A program made the translations under genes and the position numbers. A DNA stretch of 64,000 bases from Anaerolineae bacterium. GTDB lineage: Bacteria > Chloroflexota > Anaerolineae > 4572-78 > J111. Numbering within the stretch: position 1 is the stretch's first letter; each line of letters opens with the position of its first letter. This document shows, piece by piece, positions 1 to 15,501 of the stretch. The notes beneath the pieces are model-generated. The model ran no database searches. It was not told the origin of the DNA and worked only from the letters and a program-made list of their open reading frames with translations. Where the stretch lies: positions 101,564 through 165,563 of the forward strand of contig JAFGNV010000181.1 of NCBI GenBank assembly GCA_016926805.1. The letters run 5' to 3'.

Positions 1-1
1 T

Positions 2-142
2 GAAAATGTAAAACTACAACTGCCCCGCGCCGGAACATCTTTTTTGACCCTGGTTCAGCCAGATAACGAAATCACCTTACCCTGTTTTGGTGGATTTCAC
101 CAAGAGAAATATCAGACTGAAGTTATTCACAGTATATCATAA
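2..142 (+). CDS. C-terminal fragment of a CDS running in from the left edge (ends ...FGGFHQEKYQTEVIHSIS*)
   Basis: Open frame from base 2 to TAA at 140-142; no start in window. Confidence 0.35.
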   Translation, partial: ENVKLQLPRAGTSFLTLVQPDNEITLPCFGGFHQEKYQTEVIHSIS

Positions 143-240
143 AACGGGGTAAAATGGACGGATTTAGTACTAATTCCTTAAGGCTACCTCCTCCAGACTA
201 CATCCGGCGGCTGGGCATCCGTCTGACCGTTTCATCAGGG

Positions 241-1428
241 TTAATCGGTTCGGGGAGCTACGTAACGCATGCGGGCGGGGTTGGCCTCCAATCCGTAATC
301 CACATAACCGGGGTTGACCTGCACAATGCCGACCGTCCAGAGATAAGTGCCGCTGCGGCCCGACACACCCGCCGCGTAACGAATATTGCTTACTGTCAAA
401 CGGTAGCGATTTCTGCCGATTTGTTCGAGGTCCCCTTTGGTAGTGTTATCGCGGACGGCGTTGTGGACCCCGGCCCGGGCTTGGCCTTCGAGCCAGACGC
501 TTACCTCGAAGCCAAATCTTGGGGCCAGCGGGTCGCCGATCCATTCCCATTCAAAATAGGTCAGCCCGTAAGAAGGTAAATCCAGCGATAGAGGTGAAAG
601 CAAAATGAGCGTGCCGCTGGGTAAATAGGGCGCAGAGGCTGGCGCAGTGAGGTTGGTAACAACCGGCGGCACCGGCGTGCTGGTAGGGGTGGTGGTGAAG
701 GTTGCGGTAGATGTAACGGTAGGTAAAGTGAAACGGCGGGTTGGGGTCGACGTTGGGCGAACAAAACTGAGGGTGGGCGTGGCAGTCGGCGGGATCAGGA
801 TAGGAGTTGGGATGGGAGTAGGGATAGGAATTGTCGGGAAGGTGGTTGGGGTGGAAGTCGGGAAGGTGGTTGGGGTGGAAGTCGGGAAGGTGGTTGAGGT
901 GGCCGTTGGAGAAAAGGGAGTAGTTGTTGAAGTCGGCAGGGGTGGGAGAGGCGTCTGGGTTGGTGTAAATGTGAGGACAGGAGGTAGGGGGGTATCGGTT
1001 GGGGTAGGGGTAGGAGTGACCGGCGCAATCTCATCACGATAGAGAGCTTCCACGGTGTCTATCAGGGGGAGCGGAGTTACGGTGGCTGTTGATGGGGATG
1101 GCACTGGCGTGGCCGTGGTGGAGGGGGTGGGAGTAACGGTCGGCTGGAGCGGCGTTGGAGTAGCCGCAACAGTGATGTTTTGGGACAAAGTGGCGTCTGT
1201 AGAGGTTAAGGTAGCAGAGACGGCCAATGCTTTGTTTTGCGCCGAACTTTGGACCGGTGTTGTTGAGGTGTATAAGATACGGGCCAGCCACAGGAGCGAG
1301 CAGATCATCATACCGATAATCAGCAACGCGGCAAGTATACCCCCAACCGACCAGATCGTAGTTCGTAACCAGGGAGGAAATAGACGTTCCCACCACTCCA
1401 TGGTAGACACTCCCTCTTTCATCAACAA
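241..1428 (-). CDS. Membrane-anchored Pro/Thr-rich low-complexity protein (probable start MEWWERL near 1401)
   Basis: N-terminal hydrophobic segment, long TPTPTPT/TFPTSTPT linker, folded C-terminal part. Confidence 0.6.
   Translation of the reverse strand: MLMKEGVSTMEWWERLFPPWLRTTIWSVGGILAALLIIGMMICSLLWLARILYTSTTPVQSSAQNKALAVSATLTSTDATLSQNITVAATPTPLQPTVTPTPSTTATPVPSPSTATVTPLPLIDTVEALYRDEIAPVTPTPTPTDTPLPPVLTFTPTQTPLPPLPTSTTTPFSPTATSTTFPTSTPTTFPTSTPTTFPTIPIPTPIPTPILIPPTATPTLSFVRPTSTPTRRFTLPTVTSTATFTTTPTSTPVPPVVTNLTAPASAPYLPSGTLILLSPLSLDLPSYGLTYFEWEWIGDPLAPRFGFEVSVWLEGQARAGVHNAVRDNTTKGDLEQIGRNRYRLTVSNIRYAAGVSGRSGTYLWTVGIVQVNPGYVDYGLEANPARMRYVAPRTD
833..904. repeat. 24-bp tandem repeat, 3 copies (GTCGGGAAGGTGGTTGGGGTGGAA), coding for the TFPTSTPT linker
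   Basis: Direct reading of the sequence. Confidence 0.85.
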
Positions 1429-1481
1429 ATTGGCTGTAGTATAAGGGGTCGCCCGGTTAGTGTCAAAAAATATTTAACAAA

Positions 1482-3020
1482 TCATCTCGATTGGATTTCT
1501 TGCATAATCTTCACGCTGGCGCTGGCCCCCAGGCGATTAGCGCCCGCTGCCACCATCGCTTTGGCATCAGCCAGGGTTTTGACGCCACCCGCGGCTTTCA
1601 CGCCCATATCCGGCCCGACCGTCTGGCGCATCAGAGCGACATCGGCCACGGTGGCGCCGCCGGTACTGAAGCCAGTAGAGGTTTTGACAAAATCCGCCCC
1701 GGCCTTTTTGGCTAATGTGCAAGCGCGAACTTTTTCTTCATCGGTCAGCAGGGCGGTCTCAATAATCACTTTCACCATAGCACCGCGACGATGCGCCGTC
1801 TGGACTACGGCCATAATATCGCGTTCCACCAGAGCGTCGTCGCCAGCTTTGAGGCCGCCAAGATTGATGACCATATCCACTTCGGTCGCGCCGTCCTCGA
1901 TGGCTTGTTCGGCTTCGTGCGCTTTCTGTTCCGGGGTCAACGCGCCCAGGGGAAACCCGATGACGGTACACACTCTTACCGGCGTATCGTCTAGAAGTTC
2001 GGCGGCGTGCTTAACGTGCAACGGATTGATACATACCGAGGCAAAATTGTATTGTTTGGCCTCCTGGCACAGTTCGGTAATTTGTTGTAGCGTGGCCTCT
2101 GGCTTGAGCAAGGTATGGTCAAATAGAGCAGCCAGCCAATTGGCGTCCTGGTCAATCAGGGCGACCAACCGGTCAGGGATAAGGTAATCCAGCACTGGCA
2201 TCTCGCGCACCAGTCGGCGGACGAGTCTCACCAGCTTTTCCCCGGCCACCTGGGCCATAGCCAGCACTTGTTCGTGATTGTCGGGCGGCTGGTCTGCCGC
2301 GCCGGTGGCAATATTGGTAATGGCCGATAGCCCCAAAATACGCATCCCGGCATGCCTGGCGGCGGTTACCTCGGGCACGGTGGACATGCCTACGGCGTCG
2401 CCGCCAATCAGCCGCAAAAAGCGTCGCTCTGCCGGAGTCTCATAGGTTGGTCCCGACCAGGCGGCGTAGATGCCCTGTTGCAGGGCAATTTCCTCACGCC
2501 TGGCCAGCCGCAAAGCCAGGGCTTGCAGGTGGGGCGAATAGGTGTGGGTCATATCGGGGAAGCGGGGGCCAAGCTCATCCTCATTGGGGCCGATTAAGGC
2601 GTTAGTGCCCATCAAATTGAGGTGATCGGTAATGAGCATCACGTCACCCGGCTCAAAATCCGGGTTCAAGCCTCCGGCAGAGTTGGTCACAATAAGCACC
2701 CGTGCGCCGAGGGCATACATCACCCGCACCGGCAGGATAACCGTTGCCATCGGCTGCCCTTCGTAGTAGTGAAACCGGCCTTGCATTACAACCACGTGTT
2801 TGCCTTCCAGTTGGCCAACGACCAGCCGCCCGGCGTGGCCCACCACCGTCGTCGCCGGAAAGCCCGGGATCTCGCTATACGGGAATACGGCGTCAATCTT
2901 AACCTCATCGGCCAGGGACCCCAAACCGGAGCCCAAAATAATGGCTACCTGCGGCATGATTTTTGTTCGCGCTTGAATGTAGTCGCGCGCCGCTACGATT
3001 TTTTCCATTTGCTCGCTCAT
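1482..3020 (-). CDS. Bifunctional purine-nucleoside phosphorylase / deoxyribose-phosphate aldolase fusion
   Basis: N-terminal PNP family ([34 protein letters not shown]); C-terminal DeoC ([38 protein letters not shown]). Confidence 0.9.
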   Translation of the reverse strand: MSEQMEKIVAARDYIQARTKIMPQVAIILGSGLGSLADEVKIDAVFPYSEIPGFPATTVVGHAGRLVVGQLEGKHVVVMQGRFHYYEGQPMATVILPVRVMYALGARVLIVTNSAGGLNPDFEPGDVMLITDHLNLMGTNALIGPNEDELGPRFPDMTHTYSPHLQALALRLARREEIALQQGIYAAWSGPTYETPAERRFLRLIGGDAVGMSTVPEVTAARHAGMRILGLSAITNIATGAADQPPDNHEQVLAMAQVAGEKLVRLVRRLVREMPVLDYLIPDRLVALIDQDANWLAALFDHTLLKPEATLQQITELCQEAKQYNFASVCINPLHVKHAAELLDDTPVRVCTVIGFPLGALTPEQKAHEAEQAIEDGATEVDMVINLGGLKAGDDALVERDIMAVVQTAHRRGAMVKVIIETALLTDEEKVRACTLAKKAGADFVKTSTGFSTGGATVADVALMRQTVGPDMGVKAAGGVKTLADAKAMVAAGANRLGASASVKIMQEIQSR

Positions 3021-3095
3021 TGAATAACCTCCTGGGTCATATCAAAAAGTAGGGGGAATCCGGCTGGTTGCCCGGGATCGGCACAAAGCCTGTCC

Positions 3096-4274
3096 CTACT
3101 TCAATATCATCGACTTGAAACTTGTGCCGGCTAAAGGCGGTTTCACACTCAAAATGTCGGCAATGGTGGCGCCCAAATCGGCAAACGTATGGCGCACGCC
3201 AATATTGACTCCTGCTCGAACTGGCACGCCGGTGATGAGCAGGGGCACATACTCGCGGGAGTGGTCGGTGCTGGGAGTAGTAGGATCATTGCCGTGGTCG
3301 GCGGTGATGGCCAAAATATCATCCTCTGCCAGTGCCTCCATAATTTCCGGCAACCGGCGGTCGAAATCTTCCAAAGCGTTGGCATAACCTTGGGGGTTGT
3401 TACGATGGCCAAACTTGGCGTCGAAATCAACCAGATTGATGAAAATCAGACCTCGCTCACGACGCTGGCGAATGGCGGCGATAGTTTTGTCCAGGCCGTC
3501 CATGTTGTCCTGGGTATGAACCGAATCGGTGATACCTTCGCCGTCAAAAATATCGTTGATTTTCCCCACGGCGTACACCATCAGACCGGCTTCCTTTAAA
3601 TGGTCGAGCACGGTAGGCGCTGGCGGCTTCACCGAAAAATCGTGCCGGTTGGCCGTGCGTTGAAACTTGCCGGGTGTACCCACAAAAGGCCGGGCAATCA
3701 CCCGGCTGACTTCGTGTTCGCCGCGTAAAATTTCGCGGGCGATACGGCAAATCCGATACAATTCCTCCACTGGAATCACTTCTTCGTGGGCGGCAATTTG
3801 GAACACGCTATCGCCGGAGGTGTAGACAATGGTTTTGCCGGTACGCATGTGTTCCTCGCCCAACTCCTCGATGATGACGGTGCCGGAAGCCGGATAATTG
3901 CCCAGCCAGCCGCGCCCGGTTTCGGCTTTGTATCGCGCCATAATCTCTGGCGGGAAACCGTCGGGATACAGGGGAAAAGCTTGGGTCAGTTGAAGCCCCA
4001 TTAGCTCCCAGTGGCCGGTGGTGGTGTCCTTACCTGCCGACACTTCAGCCATTTTGCCGTACCCAGCTTTTGGCTGATATTGCGGGATAACGCCCTGCAA
4101 AATGGCAATATTGCCCAGGCCAAGGGCTTCCATGTTTGGCAGGTTCAATCCACCTACCACGCGGGCAATGTTGCCCAGGGTGTGGCTGCCCACGTCGCCG
4201 AAGGTGGCGGCGTCGGGCAACTCGCCAATGCCTACACTATCCAGAACAATGACGATAATCCGGTTGATTGCCAT
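3096..4274 (-). CDS. deoB: Phosphopentomutase
   Basis: [53 protein letters not shown]. Confidence 0.93.
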   Translation of the reverse strand: MAINRIIVIVLDSVGIGELPDAATFGDVGSHTLGNIARVVGGLNLPNMEALGLGNIAILQGVIPQYQPKAGYGKMAEVSAGKDTTTGHWELMGLQLTQAFPLYPDGFPPEIMARYKAETGRGWLGNYPASGTVIIEELGEEHMRTGKTIVYTSGDSVFQIAAHEEVIPVEELYRICRIAREILRGEHEVSRVIARPFVGTPGKFQRTANRHDFSVKPPAPTVLDHLKEAGLMVYAVGKINDIFDGEGITDSVHTQDNMDGLDKTIAAIRQRRERGLIFINLVDFDAKFGHRNNPQGYANALEDFDRRLPEIMEALAEDDILAITADHGNDPTTPSTDHSREYVPLLITGVPVRAGVNIGVRHTFADLGATIADILSVKPPLAGTSFKSMILK

Positions 4275-4316
4275 GTTGGTTTCCTGTTATGGGTCAGATC
4301 TTGAATAGGTCTAACT

Positions 4317-5765
4317 TCACCAGATCGATGTGTCATCAAGGGGGCGGTTGAGGTCGATAATGTCGACCCGATTGGTTCCTCCTGATGACCCCTGGGTCAG
4401 AAGGGCCAGGTCTGCGGCCAACCCGTGTTGCTCCAGCCAGTTTCGAGTATATTGCCGCCAGCTTGCCGGGCGTTCGGTTTCGTAAACCGGATAGACTCCG
4501 TAAGAAAACTGCAAGTTTTGGCAAACAGCCTGGTTGGGGCTGACCGCCACCAGCCACACCGGCAGTCGGAAGCGACTCAGACGCCGGGGGGTGGCCCCAC
4601 TGAGTGTGGGGGTGATCACAGCGCAGGGCGACAATGTTTTCACACTGAAATAAATACTCAAAGAGATGAGGTCTTCGAGACTGATTTTGTCCCTGTTTCT
4701 GGCGGCCTCCAGAAGTTGCACGATTTCCTGAACACAGCAACTTGGCTCGGTAACTTCGGCGATGTGGGTCATCATGGCCACGGCGCTGATGGGAAAATTA
4801 CCCATTGCCGTTTCCTCGGAGAGCATTACACAATCTGTCCCATCGAGGATGGCGTTGGCCACATCCGTAGCCTCGGCGCGGGTGGGACGGCTGTTGTACA
4901 CCATCGACTCCAGCATATGGGTGGCTGTAATGACCGGCCGCTCAAACAGATTGGCCTGGCGGATGATCTGTTTCTGGGTAATGGCGATTCGTTCGATTGG
5001 AATTTCCACCCCCAGGTCGCCGCGAGCCACCATAATCCCATCGGCGACTTGCAGGATGGCTTCCAAATTTTCTACCGCCCGCGATCGTTCGATTTTGGCA
5101 ATGATAAACGGCTCGTAGTCTAACGCGGCGGCGGCATCTCGCACGGTTTGAATATCAGCGGGACGCTCCACAAATGATTGGCTGATAGCATCGAGTTTCT
5201 GCTCCGCCGCAAATTCCAAAAACTGCCGGTCGCGCTCGGTGAAGGCGCTAATGCCCAAGTCAATGTCGGGCAGGTTGACCCCTTTGTGGGGACGCAGTTC
5301 GCCGCCGACCAACACCGTGCAGTGGACTTCCTGGTCTATCACCTGCTTGACTTCAAGCTGGATGAAGCCATCGGCAAGAAAAATTTTGTTCCCCGGTTTG
5401 ACGGCCTGAGGTAAACCGGCAAAACTCATCGATACCCGCCGATCGTTGCCGATGATGTCCCCGGTTTGCAAAATGAAGGATTGGCCTTGTTTCAATTCTA
5501 TGGTTTCCTGGTTCAGGCGGCCAATGCGCATCTTGGGGCCGGGCAAATCGCCCATAATGGCCACCCGCTGACTAACCGCGCTCGCTGCCGCGCGGATGTT
5601 TTGGATAACCTGGGCGTGACTGTCAAAATCACCGTGGGCAAAGTTCAGGCGGGCCACGTTCATCCCGTTGCCAATCATCCGCTCGAGTACTGCCTGTGCT
5701 TCAGACGCCGGGCCGATGGTGCAAACGATTTTGGTTTTTTTGGGAGGCAAACTGGTTTTGGGCAT
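4317..5765 (-). CDS. pyk: Pyruvate kinase
   Basis: TKIVCTIGPAS, MNVARLNFAHGD, MVARGDLGVEIP, ATHMLESM, VMLSEETAMG. Confidence 0.93.
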   Translation of the reverse strand: MPKTSLPPKKTKIVCTIGPASEAQAVLERMIGNGMNVARLNFAHGDFDSHAQVIQNIRAAASAVSQRVAIMGDLPGPKMRIGRLNQETIELKQGQSFILQTGDIIGNDRRVSMSFAGLPQAVKPGNKIFLADGFIQLEVKQVIDQEVHCTVLVGGELRPHKGVNLPDIDLGISAFTERDRQFLEFAAEQKLDAISQSFVERPADIQTVRDAAAALDYEPFIIAKIERSRAVENLEAILQVADGIMVARGDLGVEIPIERIAITQKQIIRQANLFERPVITATHMLESMVYNSRPTRAEATDVANAILDGTDCVMLSEETAMGNFPISAVAMMTHIAEVTEPSCCVQEIVQLLEAARNRDKISLEDLISLSIYFSVKTLSPCAVITPTLSGATPRRLSRFRLPVWLVAVSPNQAVCQNLQFSYGVYPVYETERPASWRQYTRNWLEQHGLAADLALLTQGSSGGTNRVDIIDLNRPLDDTSIW

Positions 5766-5766
5766 G

Positions 5767-8238
5767 CTACTCCGTTTCGGTTTTCACCGGCTGCACCTGC
5801 CAAATATCCTGGCAATACTGGCGTATGCTGCGATCCGACGAGAAGAAACCACAACGAGCCGTGTTGAGAATAGACATCCGCGTCCACGATTCCTGGTACT
5901 GGTAGCGCCGCGAAACCTCATCCTGGCAGTCGATATAGGATTGGTAATCGGCCAGCAGCAGGTATTCATCGTGATACAGCAGCGAGTCGACAATGGGCCG
6001 AAATAGTTCCTGGTCTCCGTTGGCAAAGTAGCCGGAAGCGATCCGGTCAATCGCCTGTTTGAGTTCGGGATTGAGGCGATAGGAGTCCATTGGAATGTAG
6101 CCCTGGTTCTTCAGGTTAAATGCCTCTTCGGCGGTCAGTCCAAACAAAAAGAAGTTTTCCTCGCCAACCCGCTCGCGGATTTCAATGTTGGCTCCATCCA
6201 GGGTGCCGGTGGTCAGGGCGCCGTTGAGGGCAAATTTCATATTACCTGTGCCCGATGCCTCCTTGCCCGCCATCGAAATTTGCTCAGAAACGTCTGCCGC
6301 CGGATAGATTTTCTCCCCCAGAGAAACATTAAAATTGGGCAGGAAGACCACTTTGAGCCGGTTACGAACATCGGGGTCGTTGTTGACAACTTCGGCAAGG
6401 GAGTTGATTAGTTTGATGATGAGTTTGGCCATATAGTAACCGGGTGCGGCCTTGGCCCCAAAAATGAACGTGCGGGGAATTATTTCAATATCCGGGTTGG
6501 CCTTGATCCGGTTGTAGAGCGTAATGATGTGCAATGCTTTAAGGAGTTGGCGTTTGTATTCGTGTAGCCGCTTGACCATCACGTCGAAGAGGGAATTGGG
6601 ATCGACTTTAAGGCCGGTGTGTTTGAGAATATAGGCGGCCAAATCTTCTTTGTTTCGCTGTTTGACCTCTCGCCAAGCACGCCGGAATCTGGCGCTGTCA
6701 GCGTGGGCTTCAAGTTGTTTGAGCTGTTCCAAATCGGTCAGCCAGCCATCGCCGATGGTGGTGGTGATGAGGTCGGCCAGGCGGGGGTTGGCCAGCCGTA
6801 TAAAGCGGCGCGGGGTAACGCCATTGGTTTTGTTGTTGAATTTTTCCGGCCACATGTCGGCAAAATCGCGCATGGATTTCTCCCGGAGCAGCTTGGATTG
6901 CAACTCGGCCACCCCGTTGATGGAGAAACACCCCACGCTGGCCAAATGGGCCATGCGGACCTGCTGTTCCGGCCCCTCCTCGATGATGGACATCCGGGCA
7001 ACGCGCGCTTCGTCGTTGGGAAATCTGGTTCGCACCTGATTCAGGAAGCGACTGTTGATTTCAAAGATAATTTCCAGGTGGCGAGGAAGTAGGCGCTCAA
7101 ACAGATCAACCGGCCACTTTTCCAGAGCTTCCGGCATCAGGGTGTGGCAGGTATAGGCAAACATGCGGGTGGTTACGTTCCAGGCCTGGTCCCAGCCAAA
7201 TTTGTAATCGTCCAGCAAAATTCGCATCAGTTCAGGGATAGCTACAACCGGGTGGGTGTCGTTGAGCTGGATAACGGCTTTCTCGGGGAGTTGCTCCAGA
7301 CTATCGTTGAACACCAGGTAACGGCGGATGATGTCTTGCAAGGAACAGGCCACAAAGAAATATTGCTGTTTTAGTCGCAGTTCTTTACCTTGCGGGGTAT
7401 TATCGTTGGGATAGAGCACTTTGGTGATGTTTTCCGAAAAGGTCTTTTGATGCACGGCGCGAGCGTAGTCGCCCACGTCAAAAAGTTGAAAGTCGAATTC
7501 TTTGCTGGCCCGCGCTCGCCAGAGGCGTAACAGATTGACCGAATTGGTTTTGTAGCCGGGTACCAGGGTATGAAACGGCTCGCCCAGCACGGTTTGGCCG
7601 GGCAGCCAGCGGACACGATAATTTCCTTGTTCATCGGTATAGCCTTGCGTGTAACCGCCAAACCCCACTTCGACCATGTCGTCCGGTTGGGCAAATTCCC
7701 AGGGAGTACCGTAATAGAGCCATTCGTCGGGGCTTTCAACCTGCCAGCCATCCTTGAAGGATTGTTTGAAAATACCAAACTCGTAACGAATCCCGTAGCC
7801 GATGCAGGGAATATCCAGCGTGGCCAGCGAGTCGAGAAAGCAGGCCGCCAGGCGGCCCAGGCCACCGTTACCTAACCCTGGTTCGTAGTCAAACTCAATG
7901 AGTTCATCCAGACCAAAATCGTACTCTTTCAGGGCCTGGCGGGCCAATTCGGTGGTGCCGGTATAGAGCATATTTTGGGTCAACTGGCGACCCAGCAGAT
8001 ACTCGGCCGAAAGATAAAAAACAAATTTGGGATTTGTTTCAAAGTAAGTGTCAACGGTTTTGCGCCAGCGTTCCATCAAATAATCCCGGATGGTATAGGC
8101 CAGGGTTGTATACACATCGTAGGGGCTGGCCGTATATATCGCCTGGCCGCGCGTATAGTATAAATTGTCGGCCAGGGCTTTTTCAAACGCTTCCGCCGTT
8201 TTGCCGTTACGACGGCTGGATGTGACAGGTCTGCTCAT
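5767..8238 (-). CDS. glgP: Glycogen/maltodextrin phosphorylase
   Basis: [55 protein letters not shown]. Confidence 0.95.
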   Translation of the reverse strand: MSRPVTSSRRNGKTAEAFEKALADNLYYTRGQAIYTASPYDVYTTLAYTIRDYLMERWRKTVDTYFETNPKFVFYLSAEYLLGRQLTQNMLYTGTTELARQALKEYDFGLDELIEFDYEPGLGNGGLGRLAACFLDSLATLDIPCIGYGIRYEFGIFKQSFKDGWQVESPDEWLYYGTPWEFAQPDDMVEVGFGGYTQGYTDEQGNYRVRWLPGQTVLGEPFHTLVPGYKTNSVNLLRLWRARASKEFDFQLFDVGDYARAVHQKTFSENITKVLYPNDNTPQGKELRLKQQYFFVACSLQDIIRRYLVFNDSLEQLPEKAVIQLNDTHPVVAIPELMRILLDDYKFGWDQAWNVTTRMFAYTCHTLMPEALEKWPVDLFERLLPRHLEIIFEINSRFLNQVRTRFPNDEARVARMSIIEEGPEQQVRMAHLASVGCFSINGVAELQSKLLREKSMRDFADMWPEKFNNKTNGVTPRRFIRLANPRLADLITTTIGDGWLTDLEQLKQLEAHADSARFRRAWREVKQRNKEDLAAYILKHTGLKVDPNSLFDVMVKRLHEYKRQLLKALHIITLYNRIKANPDIEIIPRTFIFGAKAAPGYYMAKLIIKLINSLAEVVNNDPDVRNRLKVVFLPNFNVSLGEKIYPAADVSEQISMAGKEASGTGNMKFALNGALTTGTLDGANIEIRERVGEENFFLFGLTAEEAFNLKNQGYIPMDSYRLNPELKQAIDRIASGYFANGDQELFRPIVDSLLYHDEYLLLADYQSYIDCQDEVSRRYQYQESWTRMSILNTARCGFFSSDRSIRQYCQDIWQVQPVKTETE

Positions 8239-8311
8239 AGCTCTTCTCCAAGAAACTGCTCTTTCCTAAATGTAGGTCTGCGGTAACGATACCATAACCG
8301 TTTTGTTCTTG

Positions 8312-9208
8312 TCAAACAGATTGGCCAAATGCTTGGGCCAGAGCCTGGCGCATGACTTCGATGGGGGCATTCAAACCGGTCCACATCTTGAAGCCGATTG
8401 CTCCCTGGTAAACCAGCATGCCCAGGCCGTCCAACGTGGTCGCTCCCCGAGCTTCTGCCTCTTTGAGAAAGGGGGTATGGGGTGGATTGGGTATCACATC
8501 ACACACGGTCATTGCGGCGGTGATGGAATCGTAATCAATATCGGGTCTGGCCGTAACCTCGGGAAAGAGGCCAATAGAGGTGGCGTTGACCAGTATATCC
8601 GTGCCGGTTGGGATTTTGTAGGTATCGTCCCACGGCACAAATTCTGCCGCTGCCGGAGTCTTTTGCTTGAGTAGGTTGGCCAGGGTTTGACCGCGCTCAA
8701 CCGAGCGGTTGACCACCGTGATTTGGGCGGCACCGGCCAGGGCCAATTCTACCGTGATAGCCCGTGCCGCGCCACCGGCCCCCAATATCACCGCCCGCTT
8801 GCCCGCCGGATTTAGCCGGGCATCGTCGCGTAAGGCGCGCAAAAAACCTTTGCCGTCGGTGTTTTCGCCGATGAGCTTATCGCCCTCGCGCCGCACCGTG
8901 TTGACTGCGCCCATCAATTTAGCATCTTCGGCTATTTCGTCCAAATATTTGAGAATTTCAACCTTGTGGGGAATGGTCAGATTGATTCCCCGCATGTTGA
9001 AGGCTCGCAACCCCTTGACGGCGTCGGCCAGGTCTTGAGGGTAAACCTCAATGGTCAGGTATCGCCAGTTGAGGTTGAGGGCCTGAAACGCGGCCTCCTG
9101 CATCACAATGGTCGGGTTCTCGGCCACGGGATGGCCAAACACCCCCACCAATTCGGCTTTGTAGTTGGTTTCTTGGGACATGGTTAGACCTCCTTGGTCA
9201 ACACACAA
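8312..9208 (-). CDS. aroE: Shikimate dehydrogenase (probable start MSQETNYKAELVGVFGHPV, near 9181)
   Basis: GVFGHPVAENPT, NLTIPHK, GAVNTV, GENTDGKGF, GAGGAARAI. Confidence 0.92.
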   Translation of the reverse strand: MCVDQGGLTMSQETNYKAELVGVFGHPVAENPTIVMQEAAFQALNLNWRYLTIEVYPQDLADAVKGLRAFNMRGINLTIPHKVEILKYLDEIAEDAKLMGAVNTVRREGDKLIGENTDGKGFLRALRDDARLNPAGKRAVILGAGGAARAITVELALAGAAQITVVNRSVERGQTLANLLKQKTPAAAEFVPWDDTYKIPTGTDILVNATSIGLFPEVTARPDIDYDSITAAMTVCDVIPNPPHTPFLKEAEARGATTLDGLGMLVYQGAIGFKMWTGLNAPIEVMRQALAQAFGQSV

Positions 9209-9211
9209 ATC

Positions 9212-12535
<3,324 letters not shown>

Positions 12536-12571
12536 GGGTGGGTCCTTGCATTATTGACTTAAAAAAATGAA

Positions 12572-13441
12572 TCAGCTCGTCACATTTTTGGTTGTACCTA
12601 ATTCGCGGAGGGCCAGCAATTCGAGCAATTTGGAAAGAACCTCGTCTCGATCCCGACCGCTTAAGGCCAGGGCCAGTTGGGCAGTTAGCAAGCCATATTT
12701 TACACCGACATCATAACGCCAGTCGTGTATTTCCAGGGCCAAATATTTCTCCTTGTTAACCAGTTCGGCTAGGGCATCGGCCAGCTCGGCCCTACCTGGC
12801 TGGCCTGCCCCCTCGATTTGCCTTTCCAGAATATCGATAACGGTAGAAGTCAACACGTGCATTCCAAAAAAGCAGAGATAATGTCCGGCCCGTAGCCCCG
12901 GCACAATGAGACGTTGTTCGGCCTCGGTGGGCGTGGCCTTTTCAACAACCGTTTCCACCTGGTAAAGGTCTGGCCGGCCGGCCAGACGCCGCCCGCCGAT
13001 GGTGCCGTAGTAAGGCAGCAGGTTTTCTCGGGTGGCTTGCACCGCCGAAATTGCGCACGCTTCGGCTTCGGCTACCTTGACCAGGTGTTGGGCGCAACCT
13101 TCATCGGTGCGACTGACGTAAAGATGATCACCCACCAGGTGCAGGAAGGGATCGCGGCCAATAAAATCTTTGGCGCAGTAGACCGCATGTCCATAACCCA
13201 GGGCATTGACTTGATGGACAAAGTGGAGGCGGCCGGCGTGGTCACCGGCGACTTTGGCATAGGATGTTTCGTCGCCCGGCTGAACCACAACACAAATTTC
13301 TTCTACACCGGCTCTGAGCACTTCTTCGACAATGATGCCCAGAACGGATTTTTCGATTCCGTCCCGGTCGATGAGGGTTTGCAGGGGCAAGGTCCGTTGT
13401 TTTGGCCCGGCAGCGGTAATGACGGCTTTGGTGATTTTCAT
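12572..13441 (-). CDS. GalU-like nucleotidyltransferase
   Basis: [25 protein letters not shown], similar to nucleotidyltransferase signature; LHLVGDHLY. Confidence 0.75.
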   Translation of the reverse strand: MKITKAVITAAGPKQRTLPLQTLIDRDGIEKSVLGIIVEEVLRAGVEEICVVVQPGDETSYAKVAGDHAGRLHFVHQVNALGYGHAVYCAKDFIGRDPFLHLVGDHLYVSRTDEGCAQHLVKVAEAEACAISAVQATRENLLPYYGTIGGRRLAGRPDLYQVETVVEKATPTEAEQRLIVPGLRAGHYLCFFGMHVLTSTVIDILERQIEGAGQPGRAELADALAELVNKEKYLALEIHDWRYDVGVKYGLLTAQLALALSGRDRDEVLSKLLELLALRELGTTKNVTS

Positions 13442-13734
13442 TCGGATACCTCCCTTGAAGGAAAATTTGAGGGATGCTTGTTGATTTTTTGGGGGGCGGT
13501 TATGGGATAGAGGGTGGTAGAATTTTCAGCAGGTATGGCAGGATAAATCTTCTGGACTCACAAACACCCCTATGGCGACGCTGCCATAGAATGCCATAAT
13601 TTTTGCGTGCGCACAAGTTGGGAAAGGAAAAAAGATGAGAAGATAATCTCGTTGCAGATTAACCCAATTTGTAATATAATAAAATCAAAGAAAATGGAGG
13701 TGCTCTCATCACGGAGTCAACCACAAACACGCAA

Positions 13735-15501
13735 GTGAATCCGTTGTTGTTGGATTGGCTGGTTTCCAATCTCAGGTGGTTCTGGCTGATCTTGACCGCC
13801 CTGTTTGTTTTGGGAGAGGGTTTGTTTACAGCCGCACCTTCTCCTTATTTTCTGATTCTCCTGCTGATTGTGGGCGTTGGCCTGGTACTCAATGGGATTT
13901 ATGCCGGCTTTCTCTGGGCCAATTATTATCCAAATTGGATGGCGGTGGTCGCGATTGTGCTGGATGTGGTAATTGCCATAGCCATCCTGGTGCTGATGCG
14001 CGAGCATGCCTTTCTCTTACTGCCCGTAGCGGTCTTTCCGATAATTATTGCTGGCGTGCGTTGGGATACGGAGGCTGGCCTCTTGACGGCGTTGCCTATT
14101 GTTTTGAGCTATGGCGTTACCCTGGTGCCTATTTTGGGTGGAGGTGAAATCGACCGCCCCGAGTTGATCGAGACTTTGTTTTCTATTGGAATGGTTGCCC
14201 TGGTGCTGTTTGCGGCGGGAGCGGTGCCTGGTCTTTTTATGCGACGGCGCGTTGAAAGGCTTGAGCACGCTAACGAAGCGGAATTGGAACGGTTGCGAGT
14301 GGCCAATGAGCGGGGACGGTTGATTTCTGAGATGGCCCTGACCATGAGTTCCACGCTCAACTATCGCAATGTATTACGAACGATGATTGATCTGGCTTTT
14401 TCGGCGATGGTAGAGGCAGGGATTGAGGATGAGACCACCGTGGGGATGGTGCTACTTTTTGAAGGAGACGGCGGCGATGGCAGGGCTAATCAGCTAACTG
14501 TGGTGGCCGGGCACAACCTCGCCCGGCGCGACGAGGGGCGCAAGGTTAGCGGCGAGGAAGGCCTTATTGGACGGACGATTCACACTGCTGAGGTCAAGAT
14601 TACGCATCGGGCGCAACACGATAAGGGATTGGTTTCATTTGCTTCCACCCCAGGTATTCGCTCGGCAATTTGTGCGCCCTTGCGAGCAGGGTTTACCACG
14701 TATGGGGTTGTACTTTTCTGCACCACGGAGCCTAATTTTTATAACGAGGATCATGCCTCATTATTGGCTACTTTTTGCAGTCAGGCCATTATTGCCCTGC
14801 AAAATGCCCAGCTCTTTGAGGATCTCCAGCTTGAACAGCAACGTATTTTGGAAAAGGAAGCGGAGGCACGTCGCAAACTGGCCCGTGATTTGCATGATGG
14901 GCCAACCCAATCGATTGCGGCGATTGCGATGCGCCTCAACTTTATCAAAATGGTCCTGCAGAACAAAGACGTCAACAAAGCCTATGATGAGATCATAAAA
15001 GTTGAAGAAATTGCGCAGCGCACCACTCACGAAATCAGGACCATGCTTTTTGCCATGCGTCCGGTGATTTTGGAAACACAAGGCCTGATGGCGGCTCTGG
15101 AGCAGTATGTGGAAAGGTTGCGGACAACGGAAACCTTTGAGGTGGTTCTGTCGAGCCAGGGTTACGATGGACAATTGGATTCCGAGGCCGAGGGCGTTGT
15201 TTTTGCCATCGTTGAAGAAGCAGTTGGTAACGTCAAAAAACACTCCCAGGCCACCAAACTCAATATCAGCTTGGTTGCCCGGCAGGGCAATTTGTTTGTG
15301 GAAGTCAGAGATAATGGGGTTGGTTTTGATGTGGATACGACCAAGGCTACTTACGACCAGCGTACCAGTTTGGGCCTGATCAATATGGACGAGCGGGCGC
15401 GGGCCGTGGGTGGACGTTGCGTCCTGGAATCGACCCCTGGTAAGGGCGCAACGGTGCGGCTGCAGATTCCTTTTGAGCGGTCTGCGCCGAGGGATAGTTG
15501 A
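13735..15501 (+). CDS. Membrane sensor histidine kinase, GAF + HisKA_3/HATPase
   Basis: N-terminal TM helices; ARKLARDLHDGPTQSIAAIAMRL; VEVRDNGVGFD. Confidence 0.88.
   Translation: MNPLLLDWLVSNLRWFWLILTALFVLGEGLFTAAPSPYFLILLLIVGVGLVLNGIYAGFLWANYYPNWMAVVAIVLDVVIAIAILVLMREHAFLLLPVAVFPIIIAGVRWDTEAGLLTALPIVLSYGVTLVPILGGGEIDRPELIETLFSIGMVALVLFAAGAVPGLFMRRRVERLEHANEAELERLRVANERGRLISEMALTMSSTLNYRNVLRTMIDLAFSAMVEAGIEDETTVGMVLLFEGDGGDGRANQLTVVAGHNLARRDEGRKVSGEEGLIGRTIHTAEVKITHRAQHDKGLVSFASTPGIRSAICAPLRAGFTTYGVVLFCTTEPNFYNEDHASLLATFCSQAIIALQNAQLFEDLQLEQQRILEKEAEARRKLARDLHDGPTQSIAAIAMRLNFIKMVLQNKDVNKAYDEIIKVEEIAQRTTHEIRTMLFAMRPVILETQGLMAALEQYVERLRTTETFEVVLSSQGYDGQLDSEAEGVVFAIVEEAVGNVKKHSQATKLNISLVARQGNLFVEVRDNGVGFDVDTTKATYDQRTSLGLINMDERARAVGGRCVLESTPGKGATVRLQIPFERSAPRDS

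Noticed and set aside
647-1042. Plus-strand Val/Gly-rich ORFs opposite the Pro/Thr-rich gene
   Set aside because: Antisense translation of low-complexity coding repeats
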